A stretch of DNA of 47,668 nucleotides from an uncultured Mycoplasmatota bacterium (GTDB lineage Bacteria; Bacillota_I; Bacilli_A; RF39; UBA660). The position numbers were made by a program, and so were the translations under genes. The notes under the pieces were generated by a model that was given only the letters and a program-made list of their open reading frames with translations, was not told where the DNA came from and searched no databases. Location: contig CAMZCT010000012.1 in the NCBI GenBank assembly GCA_947305065.1, positions 1-47,668 on the forward strand, read 5' to 3'. This document shows positions 1 through 7,208 of the stretch, piece by piece. How positions within the stretch are numbered: position 1 is the stretch's first letter; each line of letters starts with the position of its first letter.

Positions 1-6
1 ATTAAA

Positions 7-34
7 AAGACACGTATCTTTTTTAATACGTGTC
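7..34 (-). terminator. Rho-independent terminator of the murG operon
   Basis: A 9-bp perfect stem GACACGTAT/ATACGTGTC with an 8-base loop is followed on the minus strand by a T-rich run. The upstream arm contains the last codons and the TAA stop of the gene at 23-352, so the terminator is embedded in the gene end. Confidence 0.8.
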
Positions 35-352
35 AACTAGATGGGTTACATCATCCTTAAGTTTCTTTTTTATTATTTTATAATAAATTATTTGATATAT
101 TAGACATATTATACTAATTGGTATCTCATAGATATATATTTTAATAGTTTGGTAATAAGTTTTTATTCCTGATAAGCCTTTTAAGGTTACCTTGCCCCAC
201 CATATTGAATCAGGATATTCATTACCAACTTGCATACCAAAAAACATGATTCTTATTATAATTATGAGGTTTGATATTATAAATAAGGTAAGAATTAATA
301 ACGATAAAATCAATAAAGCTTTGGATATTATATTTAATATTTTCTTTTTCAT
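23..352 (-). CDS. Small two-TM membrane protein, unknown function
   Basis: A 109-residue protein not recognised as any named family. It has a long hydrophobic segment near the N-terminus (about residues 4-25) and a second near residues 70-92, with a lysine-rich C-terminal tail, so it is likely a two-span inner membrane protein. The start at 352 is preferred over an in-frame start 12 codons upstream because an AAAGAGGTGA ribosome binding site lies 8 bases before it and the longer start would run into the end of queH. It is the last gene of the murG-murB-divIB-queH transcript and ends in a terminator. Nothing in the sequence ties it to wall synthesis beyond its position. Confidence 0.6.
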   Translation of the reverse strand: MKKKILNIISKALLILSLLILTLFIISNLIIIIRIMFFGMQVGNEYPDSIWWGKVTLKGLSGIKTYYQTIKIYIYEIPISIICLIYQIIYYKIIKKKLKDDVTHLVDTY

Positions 353-356
353 ATTA

Positions 357-962
357 TTATTCACCTCTTTTTGAATATATACAACCACAATAATCTTGAC
401 GATATAGATTATATTTTTTAGATAATTCTATACTGTGTTTGTAACCATTTTTCTTTTTAAAATCGGAGTATAAGTATTTAATATGGTATTTATTTGAAAG
501 CTTTTCCCCTATTTCATTTAGTTTATTACTATTCTTATAAGGAGATACAGTTAAAGTAGTAGCAAAATAATCATATCCCAGTTCTTGGGCTTTTTTAGCT
601 GTATAATCAAGTCTTAATTCATAACATTTAAAACATCTATTGCCACCTTCTGGACTTGATTCTAACCCTTTAACTAATTCATGATATTTATCATTATCAT
701 AATCGCAATCAATTATTTCTAATTTATTTGGAGATTTGTATTCTTTTAAAAATCTTATCTCTTCTTCTTTTCTTTTTATGTACTCTTCATAGGGTTCTAT
801 ATTTGGATTGTAATAAAGAACTGTTATGTTAAAAAAAGGACTAATAGTATCTATTACGTGCGATGAACAGGGAGCACAACAACTTTGAAGTAATAAATTA
901 GGAATTTTATTTTCCTTTGTTATTTCTTCTATTATTTTTTCCATTTCCTTCTGGTAATTCAT
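357..962 (-). CDS. queH: Epoxyqueuosine reductase QueH
   Basis: QueH (formerly DUF208) reduces epoxyqueuosine to queuosine in tRNA anticodon position 34, replacing the cobalamin enzyme QueG. The 201-residue protein shows the family cysteines: CCAPC at 28-32, RCFKCY with C109 and C112, and DYCGC with C191 and C193, expected to bind an Fe-S cluster and a second metal and to give the redox cysteines. Start at 962 follows a GGGGAT ribosome binding site. It lies 14 bases after divIB on the same strand. No other queuosine genes are in the window, so the substrate may be made elsewhere or salvaged. Family assignment is strong; the reaction is from family knowledge. Confidence 0.88.
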   Translation of the reverse strand: MNYQKEMEKIIEEITKENKIPNLLLQSCCAPCSSHVIDTISPFFNITVLYYNPNIEPYEEYIKRKEEEIRFLKEYKSPNKLEIIDCDYDNDKYHELVKGLESSPEGGNRCFKCYELRLDYTAKKAQELGYDYFATTLTVSPYKNSNKLNEIGEKLSNKYHIKYLYSDFKKKNGYKHSIELSKKYNLYRQDYCGCIYSKRGE

Positions 963-976
963 AGTAATCCCCTTTT

Positions 977-1768
977 TTAGTTATTTGCTTCGTTTTGCTC
1001 TGCTGTTTTTTCAGCTTGTTCTTTTTCTACTCTTGCTTGTTCAATAGATGTATAACTTTCAAACAAGATATTATCATCTGTAATAGTATCTAAATATAGT
1101 AATCCTTTTGTTTGTTGCATATTCAAAGAAACGTAGATATCAAAATAATTATTAAGTTTACGGATATTAACGGTATCTATCATTACTGTATTATAATCGT
1201 TCATCGTTAACTTGAAACGAGTTTCATCAATTATATTACCATTGCTATCTCTATAAGGATTGTATTCAATAGTATTGATGGTTTTAATAATGTTATCATC
1301 AACCTTGTTAAATCCTTTTACTAGTTTATTAATTATTTTTTTTGGCGTTTGATTTATTAATGTAGGACATCCTTTGTAATTTAAGCTGTTTTCTACCCTT
1401 TTACCTGTTGAGGTAATATATTTCCTTTCTTGGTTATAATAGAATAGAACTTTTTCCTCTTTAATAATAAAAGTAATCTTACCAAAAATATTTCTTTTAA
1501 TTTTAACATCTTCTACTAGTGGTATATTTAAAATATTTTTCTTTATCTTGCTTATATTAAGTTTAAATATGGCAGGATATTCTTTGATACCAGCTGCTTC
1601 TATTATTTCAACATCTTTAATATTAGTTGTTCCTTCAACATAAATATTTTTTATTCTTAATTTAACAAAATATAGAATTAATAGCACAAGAAAAAGAATA
1701 GATATTATTAGTTTGAATATTCCCTTGTAGTTTAATTTCAATCTTTTTTTCTTTTTCTTTTTAGCCAT
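977..1768 (-). CDS. divIB: Cell division protein DivIB/FtsQ
   Basis: A bitopic division protein of 263 residues. A lysine-rich cytoplasmic start (residues 2-14) is followed by one membrane segment (about 17-36), a POTRA domain beginning at RIKNIYVEGTTNIKD and a beta-type domain, ending in a charged coiled tail rich in Glu/Ala/Gln. This is the DivIB/FtsQ plan: it joins DivIC and FtsL to regulate septal peptidoglycan synthesis. It starts directly after the murB stop (one base gap) using a TGGGAT ribosome binding site inside the murB end, so translation is probably coupled. Position after murG and murB is the usual division-and-cell-wall cluster order. Confidence 0.85.
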   Translation of the reverse strand: MAKKKKKKRLKLNYKGIFKLIISILFLVLLILYFVKLRIKNIYVEGTTNIKDVEIIEAAGIKEYPAIFKLNISKIKKNILNIPLVEDVKIKRNIFGKITFIIKEEKVLFYYNQERKYITSTGKRVENSLNYKGCPTLINQTPKKIINKLVKGFNKVDDNIIKTINTIEYNPYRDSNGNIIDETRFKLTMNDYNTVMIDTVNIRKLNNYFDIYVSLNMQQTKGLLYLDTITDDNILFESYTSIEQARVEKEQAEKTAEQNEANN

Positions 1769-1769
1769 A

Positions 1770-2669
1770 TTAATCCCAACCTATAAATTCCTGTTCAATT
1801 ATTAAATCTACAGTTGTTTTTTCTAAAACAGTATCATGAACTAGGTTTATTAGTTCGTATACATCATCACTTGTTGCATTGTTTTTATTAATTATAAAAT
1901 TACCATGCATTTCTGATACTTCAGCACCACCAATAGATGTTCCTTTCAAATTACAAGCTTCAATCAAGCGCCAAGCATAATCCCCATCTGGATTACGGAA
2001 TACTGAACCAGCGCAAGGAAAATTAATTGGTTGTGATTCTATTCTTCTTCTTTGACGATCTTCTAAAATTGCCATTGAAGAGGACTTTTCTCCTTTTTTA
2101 AGGAAAAATTTAGCAGAAAGAATAATATATTTATGCTCTTTTTTAAATATAGTATTACGATAAGAATATTCTATATCTTCATTAGCTAATTCTTCTATTT
2201 CGTAGGTTTCTTTGTTTAATACTGATACCGAAGCTACATAGTCCATAATACAACCATTATAAGCTCCAGCATTCATATATATAGATCCACCTATAGTTCC
2301 TGGAATACCTCCAGCAAATTCTAAACCAGTCAATTCCTTATTAACGGTTTCCAATACTAATCTAGGGAGCATTGCCCCAGCTTCAGCATAAGCCATGTTT
2401 AATTCTGGGTGAACAGCAATACCGGAAAGATTATTCATTCTTATTACTGCGCCCTCATATTTCTTACTTGATAGAATCACATTAGATCCATTTCCTAATA
2501 TAAAGTAAGGAACTTTATTGGTATCTAATATTTTTATTGTTTCTACTAAATCATTTATGGATAAAGGAGAAACCAAGTATTTAGCTATTCCACCAATATG
2601 GAAAGTATTATATTTATTAAGTGATACATCTTCTAGAACATCAGCATGTTTCTTTAATTCTTCTATCAT
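1770..2669 (-). CDS. murB: UDP-N-acetylenolpyruvoylglucosamine reductase MurB
   Basis: Catalyses the NADPH-dependent reduction that makes UDP-MurNAc, the second committed step of peptidoglycan precursor synthesis, in the cytoplasm. The 299 residues show the FAD-binding region (YFILGNGSNVILS, and GIPGTIGGSIYMNAGAYNG), the catalytic serine in AGSVFRNP, and the C-terminal SEMHGNFIINK segment with the family glutamate. It is the shorter type II form found in Gram-positives. Its ATG overlaps the murG TGA stop (ATGA), with AAGGAT upstream, so the two are translationally coupled. Confidence 0.95.
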   Translation of the reverse strand: MIEELKKHADVLEDVSLNKYNTFHIGGIAKYLVSPLSINDLVETIKILDTNKVPYFILGNGSNVILSSKKYEGAVIRMNNLSGIAVHPELNMAYAEAGAMLPRLVLETVNKELTGLEFAGGIPGTIGGSIYMNAGAYNGCIMDYVASVSVLNKETYEIEELANEDIEYSYRNTIFKKEHKYIILSAKFFLKKGEKSSSMAILEDRQRRRIESQPINFPCAGSVFRNPDGDYAWRLIEACNLKGTSIGGAEVSEMHGNFIINKNNATSDDVYELINLVHDTVLEKTTVDLIIEQEFIGWD

Positions 2670-3751
2670 TTTATCAGATCCTTTATTTTTTCATAAATAA
2701 TATCACTACTATTATCTACACTCATTTTCTTAAGATTTTTCTTCATTTCGGCATATAACTTTTCGTCATACAGCACTTTATTAATCATATTATCTAATTT
2801 TTCGCTTGTCAATTCCTTTTCCTCAATCAATTCACCAGCATCATTATTCTTTATTTCTAAAGCATTATAATATTGGTGATTATTAGCTACAAATGGTGAA
2901 GGAATAAATATCGCAGGAAGACTAAGAGATAGAACTTCACTCATTGTTGACGCTCCTGCTCTAGTTATTAATAAGTCAGTATTTTTTAATAAAGCAGCTA
3001 AATTATCTAGATATGGTATTACTTTAACGTTTTTAGGGAATTCCTTATCTTTCACAAATTCATCATAGTGTGCTTTACCAGTTATATAAAGAACCTCGTA
3101 TTCTTTTTTTGCAGAATTCATTAAAAATTCTTGCATTTTACTGTTTACTGTAGCCGATCCAAGTGATCCAGCAACTACAACTATTAATTTTTTCTTTTCA
3201 TCTAAACCAAGATTTTTTTTGGGCATTGGTTCTAGATTAAGAGCATTTTCTCCACAAGGGTTACCTGAGAAGAAAACATCGCCTTTGCATTTTTTAAAAT
3301 AGGAAGCAGATTCTTTAAAAGATACTCCAACTAAATCTACATATCTTTGAAGGAATAAATTAGTTTTTCCTGGTAAACTGTTCTGTTCATGAAGGAAAGT
3401 TTTTATCCCTAAACGATGTGCAGCTATTATTACAGGGAATGTTACATATCCACCGATACCTAAAACTATATCCGGTTTAAATTCTTTCATTATATTTAAG
3501 CATTTTTTTATAGCTCTTCGTATACACCCTATATTCTTTATATCTAATATAATATCACTCTTAGAGAAACCGTATATCTCTAATTCTTCATATTTAATTC
3601 CTCTTTTAGGTATTAAATCTTTTTCCATTCTATTATGGGTCCCAATATATAATATATCTAAGTCTTTAACCTTTTCTTTGAACTTGTTTATAATGGCTAA
3701 AGCTGGATAAATATGACCCCCTGTTCCCCCGGCAGAAACGATTATTTTCAT
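2666..3751 (-). CDS. murG: MurG, UDP-GlcNAc:undecaprenyl-PP-MurNAc-pentapeptide GlcNAc transferase
   Basis: GT28 enzyme that adds GlcNAc to lipid I to form lipid II on the inner face of the membrane. The N-terminal AGGTGGHIYPAL loop, the VLGIGGYVTFP strand, HEQNSLPGKTN and the C-terminal TRAGASTMSE and NNHQYYNA motifs are all present; length is normal (361 residues). The start at 3751 is chosen because the AAAGGTGA ribosome binding site lies five bases before it; a GTG three codons upstream sits inside that site. It is the first gene of the leftward operon and diverges from the gene at 3877. A TATAAT at 3770-3775 is a possible -10, without a clear -35. Confidence 0.95.
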   Translation of the reverse strand: MKIIVSAGGTGGHIYPALAIINKFKEKVKDLDILYIGTHNRMEKDLIPKRGIKYEELEIYGFSKSDIILDIKNIGCIRRAIKKCLNIMKEFKPDIVLGIGGYVTFPVIIAAHRLGIKTFLHEQNSLPGKTNLFLQRYVDLVGVSFKESASYFKKCKGDVFFSGNPCGENALNLEPMPKKNLGLDEKKKLIVVVAGSLGSATVNSKMQEFLMNSAKKEYEVLYITGKAHYDEFVKDKEFPKNVKVIPYLDNLAALLKNTDLLITRAGASTMSEVLSLSLPAIFIPSPFVANNHQYYNALEIKNNDAGELIEEKELTSEKLDNMINKVLYDEKLYAEMKKNLKKMSVDNSSDIIYEKIKDLIK

Positions 3752-3823
3752 AGTTATCACCTTTAGTTAATTATACTATTTTAAGGCGCAAAAATATAGG
3801 TATATTATTGATTTTAGATAAAT

Positions 3824-3852
3824 TTGACGTTTTTTTTGGGAGGTGTTAGTAT
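3824..3852 (+). promoter_or_regulatory. Sigma-A type promoter for the gene at 3877
   Basis: TTGACG at 3824-3829 and TAGTAT at 3847-3852 are separated by 17 bases; a start around 3859 would leave a short leader holding the AAGGGAGGA ribosome binding site. Confidence 0.55.
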
Positions 3853-3876
3853 ACAACCATCAAGGGAGGAAAGTCT

Positions 3877-4563
3877 ATGCTATCAAAAAGTCAAATTGTT
3901 AACTTTTTTAAACTAAGAAGAAGTGATGAACCTCTAAATAATATCAAAAATATTATCATTATTGCGATGATTAAGTATTATAAAGATATGGATATTATTG
4001 CATTAGTAGATAATATTATTTTGAAAAAATCTAAAAGGAAAAGCAAAGTATTAACCAGTGAAAAAAATGGTAAATATACTATTTATATAAATGAAAATTT
4101 AAGTACTTTAAATAAAATTGAATATATTCTAAATGAGATTAATTATATATATAATAATAAAACTTATGAAAAAACGGCTTTAAAGGAAATAATAAGTTTA
4201 TTACAAACTGAAGATATTATGAAATTATTATTTAAAATCGTTAGATTAAATAATATCGAAGAATTTGAAAAATTGAGTATAATTGATAATAAAACTTATA
4301 AATGTTATATAAAACAAGTAGAAACTAACTTATTTAGACCAATTTATAATAATTATAAGAAGAATAATAAAGAATTAGTTAAAAATGGTAAAGATTTAAT
4401 TAATAGAATAAATGAAGATGTCGATCATAATTATATTTCTAGTATTAATAAGTTATATGAGGAATCTTCAGAAAATAGTAATGATCTTTTATTAGTTAGT
4501 GAAAATTATAGAAAGATTAAAGATATTACTAATATTATGTTAAAGATATTAAATAATAATTAA
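3877..4563 (+). CDS. Unknown helical protein, C-terminus possibly cut by the insertion sequence
   Basis: A 228-residue protein of no recognised family. It is soluble by composition, rich in Lys, Ile and Asn, and mostly helical, with no signal peptide or membrane span. It has its own promoter and an AAGGGAGGA ribosome binding site six bases before the ATG. Its TAA stop (4561-4563) falls exactly where the left end of the IS3-type element begins, so at least part of the stop codon may be supplied by the element and the native protein may have been longer. The last residues are a low-complexity LKILNNN. No function is proposed. Confidence 0.55.
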   Translation: MLSKSQIVNFFKLRRSDEPLNNIKNIIIIAMIKYYKDMDIIALVDNIILKKSKRKSKVLTSEKNGKYTIYINENLSTLNKIEYILNEINYIYNNKTYEKTALKEIISLLQTEDIMKLLFKIVRLNNIEEFEKLSIIDNKTYKCYIKQVETNLFRPIYNNYKKNNKELVKNGKDLINRINEDVDHNYISSINKLYEESSENSNDLLLVSENYRKIKDITNIMLKILNNN

Positions 4564-4611
4564 AAGACCTATAAGAAGTGATTTGAAAAAAATCTACACA
4601 AAATAAAAAGT
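4562..4611 (+). repeat. Left terminal inverted repeat of the IS3-type element
   Basis: Starts AAAAGACCTATAAGAA. The first 26 bases or so match the reverse complement of the right end with two mismatches after the A run, and the similarity resumes in TACAC-AAATAAAAAGT after a one-base gap. Confidence 0.8.
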
Positions 4612-4625
4612 GTGTAGATTTTTTA
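4585..4625. terminator. Bidirectional terminator in the left end of the IS
   Basis: A perfect 10-bp stem AATCTACACA (4591-4600) / TGTGTAGATT (4611-4620) with a 10-base loop, preceded by an A run and followed by TTTTT. It ends the upstream gene and would shield the transposase from read-through transcription. Confidence 0.75.
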
Positions 4626-4655
4626 TATGTTAAAATTTAAGAAAGGAGAATTGAT

Positions 4656-4979
4656 ATGACAAGAGAATATAGAAATTTTTCTAGGGAAACTAAAATTAAG
4701 GCAGTTAAGATGGTTTTAGAAGATGGAAAATCTCAAATGGAAGTTGAGCGTTCTATTTTGGGAAAGAAGAAATGTACAGGTACTATTAATAGATGGATTA
4801 GAGAATTTATTCAGGAAGGCGAAAATAATGCTTTTAGAAAAACTAAAGGATTGAAAAAAAGAGAAAGTACTGAAGAAAATATGAGATATGATATCCTAAA
4901 AAAATTCGACGCCTTCCTGAAAGAGGAAATATCTATAAATTCAAATTCATCGAAAAATTCAAAGAAATCTATCCAATAA
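4656..4979 (+). CDS. IS3-family transposase OrfA (HTH subunit)
   Basis: A 107-residue protein with the IS3 OrfA helix-turn-helix: FSRETKIKAVKMVLEDG, then a recognition helix region around GTINRWIREFIQEG and a basic linker GLKKRE. It binds the element's inverted ends. The ribosome binding site AAAGGAGAA is eight bases before the ATG. The zero frame passes the slippery run A AAA AAA at 4898-4904 and then terminates at 4979; a -1 shift there produces the OrfAB transposase. The OrfA-only product is expected to act as a repressor, from knowledge of IS3 elements. Confidence 0.85.
   Translation: MTREYRNFSRETKIKAVKMVLEDGKSQMEVERSILGKKKCTGTINRWIREFIQEGENNAFRKTKGLKKRESTEENMRYDILKKFDAFLKEEISINSNSSKNSKKSIQ
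4898..4904 (+). promoter_or_regulatory. Programmed -1 ribosomal frameshift site, A AAA AAA
   Basis: Seven As fall exactly in the X XXY YYZ phase of the OrfA frame (codons AAA AAA for two lysines). The OrfB frame is open from 4892, so a -1 slip gives a continuous OrfAB protein. A small stem TTCCT (4914-4918) / AGGAA (4924-4928) begins nine bases downstream and could stimulate slipping, though it is only 5 bp. Confidence 0.75.
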
Positions 4980-4984
4980 ATATA

Positions 4985-5809
4985 ATGTGTGAAGAACTAG
5001 AAATATCTAGAGATGCTTATTATAAATGGGCAAAAAGAAAACATATTAAAAATAGATATGTACTAAATCATGAATCATTAAAACCATTGATTAAGAAATA
5101 TTATAATTTATCCAATGGTACTGCCGGATATAGACAAATTAAAAATCAATTAGCTGAACATGAAGGATTGGTAATTACTTATTATATGGCTTTCTTATTA
5201 AAATGTAAGATTATGAAATTACCTGAAGTTAGAAAGAAAAAGAAGAACAAAGGAAAATATACAGTTACTACTAAAGAAAATGAAACTAGATATACTTATG
5301 AAAATATAGCTGAAAATATAAATATAGATGATATCTACAAAGTAATATCTACGGATACTACAGAAGTAAAATTAGAAAAAGAAGGAAAGCAAAATGTATC
5401 TTTCTTTATAGATGTTTATAGTTCTGAAATATTATCTGCTTGTATTGGTAAATCATTAGACAATGATTTTATTGAATATAATCTGGAATTATTAAAAAAT
5501 AGTAATTATAAATTAAATAATATGATACTTCATTCAGATCGAGGAAGTATGTATAAAAGTGGTATATATAACACAAAAACCGCTGAGATGAATCTAAAAC
5601 CAAGCATGTCTGCACCTTATACTTACACACATAATCCTTGGATAGAAGCGCTCAACGGCCAATTTAAAGACTTCATTAAGAGCGATAATCCCAAAACCCT
5701 TAATGAACTACAAATTGTATTAAACAAATTTGTATACTATAATAATAACATAAAAATCAAAAATAAACTAAAAACTACACCGATTAATTATCGATGTAGT
5801 CATAGTTAG
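4985..5809 (+). CDS. IS3-family transposase OrfB (DDE integrase domain)
   Basis: The catalytic half of the transposase, made as an OrfAB fusion by -1 frameshifting. Its frame is open from 4892 and the residues before the ATG at 4985 continue typical IS3 OrfB sequence leading to ELEISRDAYYKWAKR, so 4985 is not the functional N-terminus. The rve-type core has the acidic triad in STDTTEV, HSDRGSMYKS and NPWIEALNGQFK, spaced as in IS3 members, so it appears active. The C-terminus YRCSHS is short, and a hairpin (5774-5800) lies in the coding end. No ribosome binding site precedes 4985. Confidence 0.88.
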   Translation: MCEELEISRDAYYKWAKRKHIKNRYVLNHESLKPLIKKYYNLSNGTAGYRQIKNQLAEHEGLVITYYMAFLLKCKIMKLPEVRKKKKNKGKYTVTTKENETRYTYENIAENINIDDIYKVISTDTTEVKLEKEGKQNVSFFIDVYSSEILSACIGKSLDNDFIEYNLELLKNSNYKLNNMILHSDRGSMYKSGIYNTKTAEMNLKPSMSAPYTYTHNPWIEALNGQFKDFIKSDNPKTLNELQIVLNKFVYYNNNIKIKNKLKTTPINYRCSHS

Positions 5810-5810
5810 A

Positions 5811-5860
5811 ACTTTTTATTTCGTGTATAAATTTATCAAACCAGTTCTTATAGGTCTTTT
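5811..5860 (-). repeat. Right terminal inverted repeat of the IS3-type element
   Basis: Read on the minus strand it starts AAAAGACCTATAAGAACTGG and mirrors the left end at 4562-4611 with two mismatches over the outer 26 bases and a shared inner AAATAAAAAGT. Confidence 0.8.
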
Positions 5861-6766
5861 TTAATTTAATACACCTGGTAAAGGATCAAATGATACAGGT
5901 GGATACCAATCAGGATGATCCATAACATAACCATTCATTTCAATTGGTATTAAGCCAAAGTAGTAATCTTCGGCGCTTTTGTTATTTCGACTAGCAGACC
6001 AAGTAGAATCAAAGAAATAATATTTATCATCTAGCTTGATTATATTCCACATATGTCCTATCCCGTCACTTGCATCCATAAAGCCAGTTACGGAATACGC
6101 TTCTATACCAATATTCTGAAAGATAACTGTTGCCGTTTTAGAGAATCCTGCACAAACAGCATTATGTTGAAGGAAAACACTATAAATTGATTGATTTCTG
6201 GAAGCGAAGGTAAACATTCTATCATAAGTTGCATAATCCCCCATCCATTCATAAACATATAGTACTTTTTCGGCATCAGTCATATTTTTAGTTTTCCGTT
6301 TTATTTCATCAATAATTCTTTCTATTCGCAGCATACCTATTTCGGAAACAAATTTTAAAGGAGTAGCTGTACGTAGTTTTATCGTTACTTCATTTCCATT
6401 ACTATAAGCACTAAAACTAGAAAAATTAGTTAAAGCGGGTTGATCTATAGCTATCGAATCGTATAATTCTTGTAATAAAGCGCTACACGACTCATATTCT
6501 GAACAGTCAAACTCATCACTGCTCATTACTACTTTGCTTTCTTTTCTCTTTAAGGCTTTTAATATTACGTCATATAAATATTGAGTATCTTCATCCAAGT
6601 TTTTATAAGCTTGATCATTACTCAAATATAAATTGTTTACGTAATGAGGATTACTAGTATCTTTTACACCGATTGTTATATCACGAGTAAAGAAATAATA
6701 AACGAGACCAGTAAGCACTAGTAAGACTAAGCATAGTTTAATATTATTTTTAACGAACGCTATCAT
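5861..6766 (-). CDS. Membrane-anchored transglutaminase-like protein
   Basis: A 301-residue protein with an uncleaved N-terminal anchor (about residues 8-26) and an extracellular transglutaminase-core domain. The Cys-His-Asp triad is visible: C205 in NAVCAGFSKT, H238 in GIGHMWNII and D253 in YFFDSTW. Such domains act as cysteine proteases or crosslinking enzymes on surface substrates; which applies here cannot be told. Start at 6766 follows AGAGGTT. It overlaps the preceding membrane gene by 17 bases, so the two are co-transcribed. Its TAA stop lies at the edge of the IS, leaving open a slight C-terminal alteration. No terminator of its own remains before the IS. Confidence 0.8.
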   Translation of the reverse strand: MIAFVKNNIKLCLVLLVLTGLVYYFFTRDITIGVKDTSNPHYVNNLYLSNDQAYKNLDEDTQYLYDVILKALKRKESKVVMSSDEFDCSEYESCSALLQELYDSIAIDQPALTNFSSFSAYSNGNEVTIKLRTATPLKFVSEIGMLRIERIIDEIKRKTKNMTDAEKVLYVYEWMGDYATYDRMFTFASRNQSIYSVFLQHNAVCAGFSKTATVIFQNIGIEAYSVTGFMDASDGIGHMWNIIKLDDKYYFFDSTWSASRNNKSAEDYYFGLIPIEMNGYVMDHPDWYPPVSFDPLPGVLN

Positions 6767-7097
6767 CGTAATAACCTCTCAAAGCCATAAATGGATATCC
6801 TAAAAAGGGAAATACTAAGGTAAAGAATGCCACAAAAATATTCTGTTTATAGTAATACGCGATTATAAACGGCAAATATATATATATTAATGTAATTATT
6901 AAATTACGACATGGTAAAAAGATAATACCTAGTATTAATAATACAATTATAATTATATTTGTCTTTATAGCTTTACTTAAATAATATAAGTTAAGACCAG
7001 GTATATAGCTTAAATACTTATTATATCCAGCTTTTTCTAATAAAAAGCCAAGAGATACATAGAATAATACTATACTTAAAAATACGTATGTCTTCAT
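6750..7097 (-). CDS. Small polytopic membrane protein, DUF5684-like
   Basis: A 115-residue protein with about four membrane spans and the signature KAGYNKYLSYIPGLNLYYLSKAI, which resembles the GYK-x-W-IPxYNxY pattern of small DUF5684-type membrane proteins often placed beside signal peptidases or surface enzymes. The family call is from memory of this pattern and is tentative. The AAGGTAGTGA ribosome binding site supports the ATG at 7097. Its 3' end overlaps the transglutaminase gene, suggesting a shared job at the membrane. Confidence 0.6.
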   Translation of the reverse strand: MKTYVFLSIVLFYVSLGFLLEKAGYNKYLSYIPGLNLYYLSKAIKTNIIIIVLLILGIIFLPCRNLIITLIYIYLPFIIAYYYKQNIFVAFFTLVFPFLGYPFMALRGYYDDSVR

Positions 7098-7151
7098 ATA
7101 TTCACTACCTTCTTATATATTATATTATAAAAATTAAGATAATAATAGCGA

Positions 7152-7188
7152 TTTTTCAGTTGGGGCAAATTTTGCGACAACTGAAAAA
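7152..7188. other. 11-bp inverted repeat with a nested inner palindrome
   Basis: TTTTTCAGTTG (7152-7162) pairs perfectly with CAACTGAAAAA (7178-7188); the loop holds the near-palindrome GCAAATTTTGC. It abuts the terminator at 7187-7208. It could be a second terminator on either strand, or an operator for the gene starting at 7097. Confidence 0.6.
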
Positions 7189-7208
7189 CACAAGATATTT
7201 CTTGTGTT
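7187..7208 (-). terminator. Terminator of the phosphorelay operon
   Basis: Perfect 9-bp stem AACACAAGA/TCTTGTGTT followed on the minus strand by TTTTTC. The stem includes the TAA stop of the HPt-receiver gene. Confidence 0.75.

Larger units (their letters stand above)
4562..5862. mobile_element. IS3-family insertion sequence, apparently complete
   Basis: About 1.3 kb, bounded by roughly 50-base imperfect inverted repeats and carrying orfA and orfB in -1 phase with an A7 slippery run at the junction. The DDE residues look intact. It sits between the 3' ends of two convergent genes (3877-4563 and 5861-6766), where insertion is least harmful. The exact ends are blurred by flanking A/T runs. AATT occurs just outside both ends (4558-4561 and 5863-5866) and is a possible target duplication, but IS3 elements usually make 3 to 5 bases and the outermost A runs differ in length, so this is not settled. 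Confidence 0.85.

Noticed and set aside
5774-5800. Hairpin ACTACACCGAT/ATCGATGTAGT at the 3' end of orfB
   Set aside because: It lies inside the coding sequence for the OrfB C-terminus and has no T run; a structural role for the IS is possible but unsupported.
4985-5809. OrfB as an independently started protein at 4985
   Set aside because: There is no ribosome binding site and the frame upstream continues typical OrfB residues, so -1 frameshifting from orfA explains it better.
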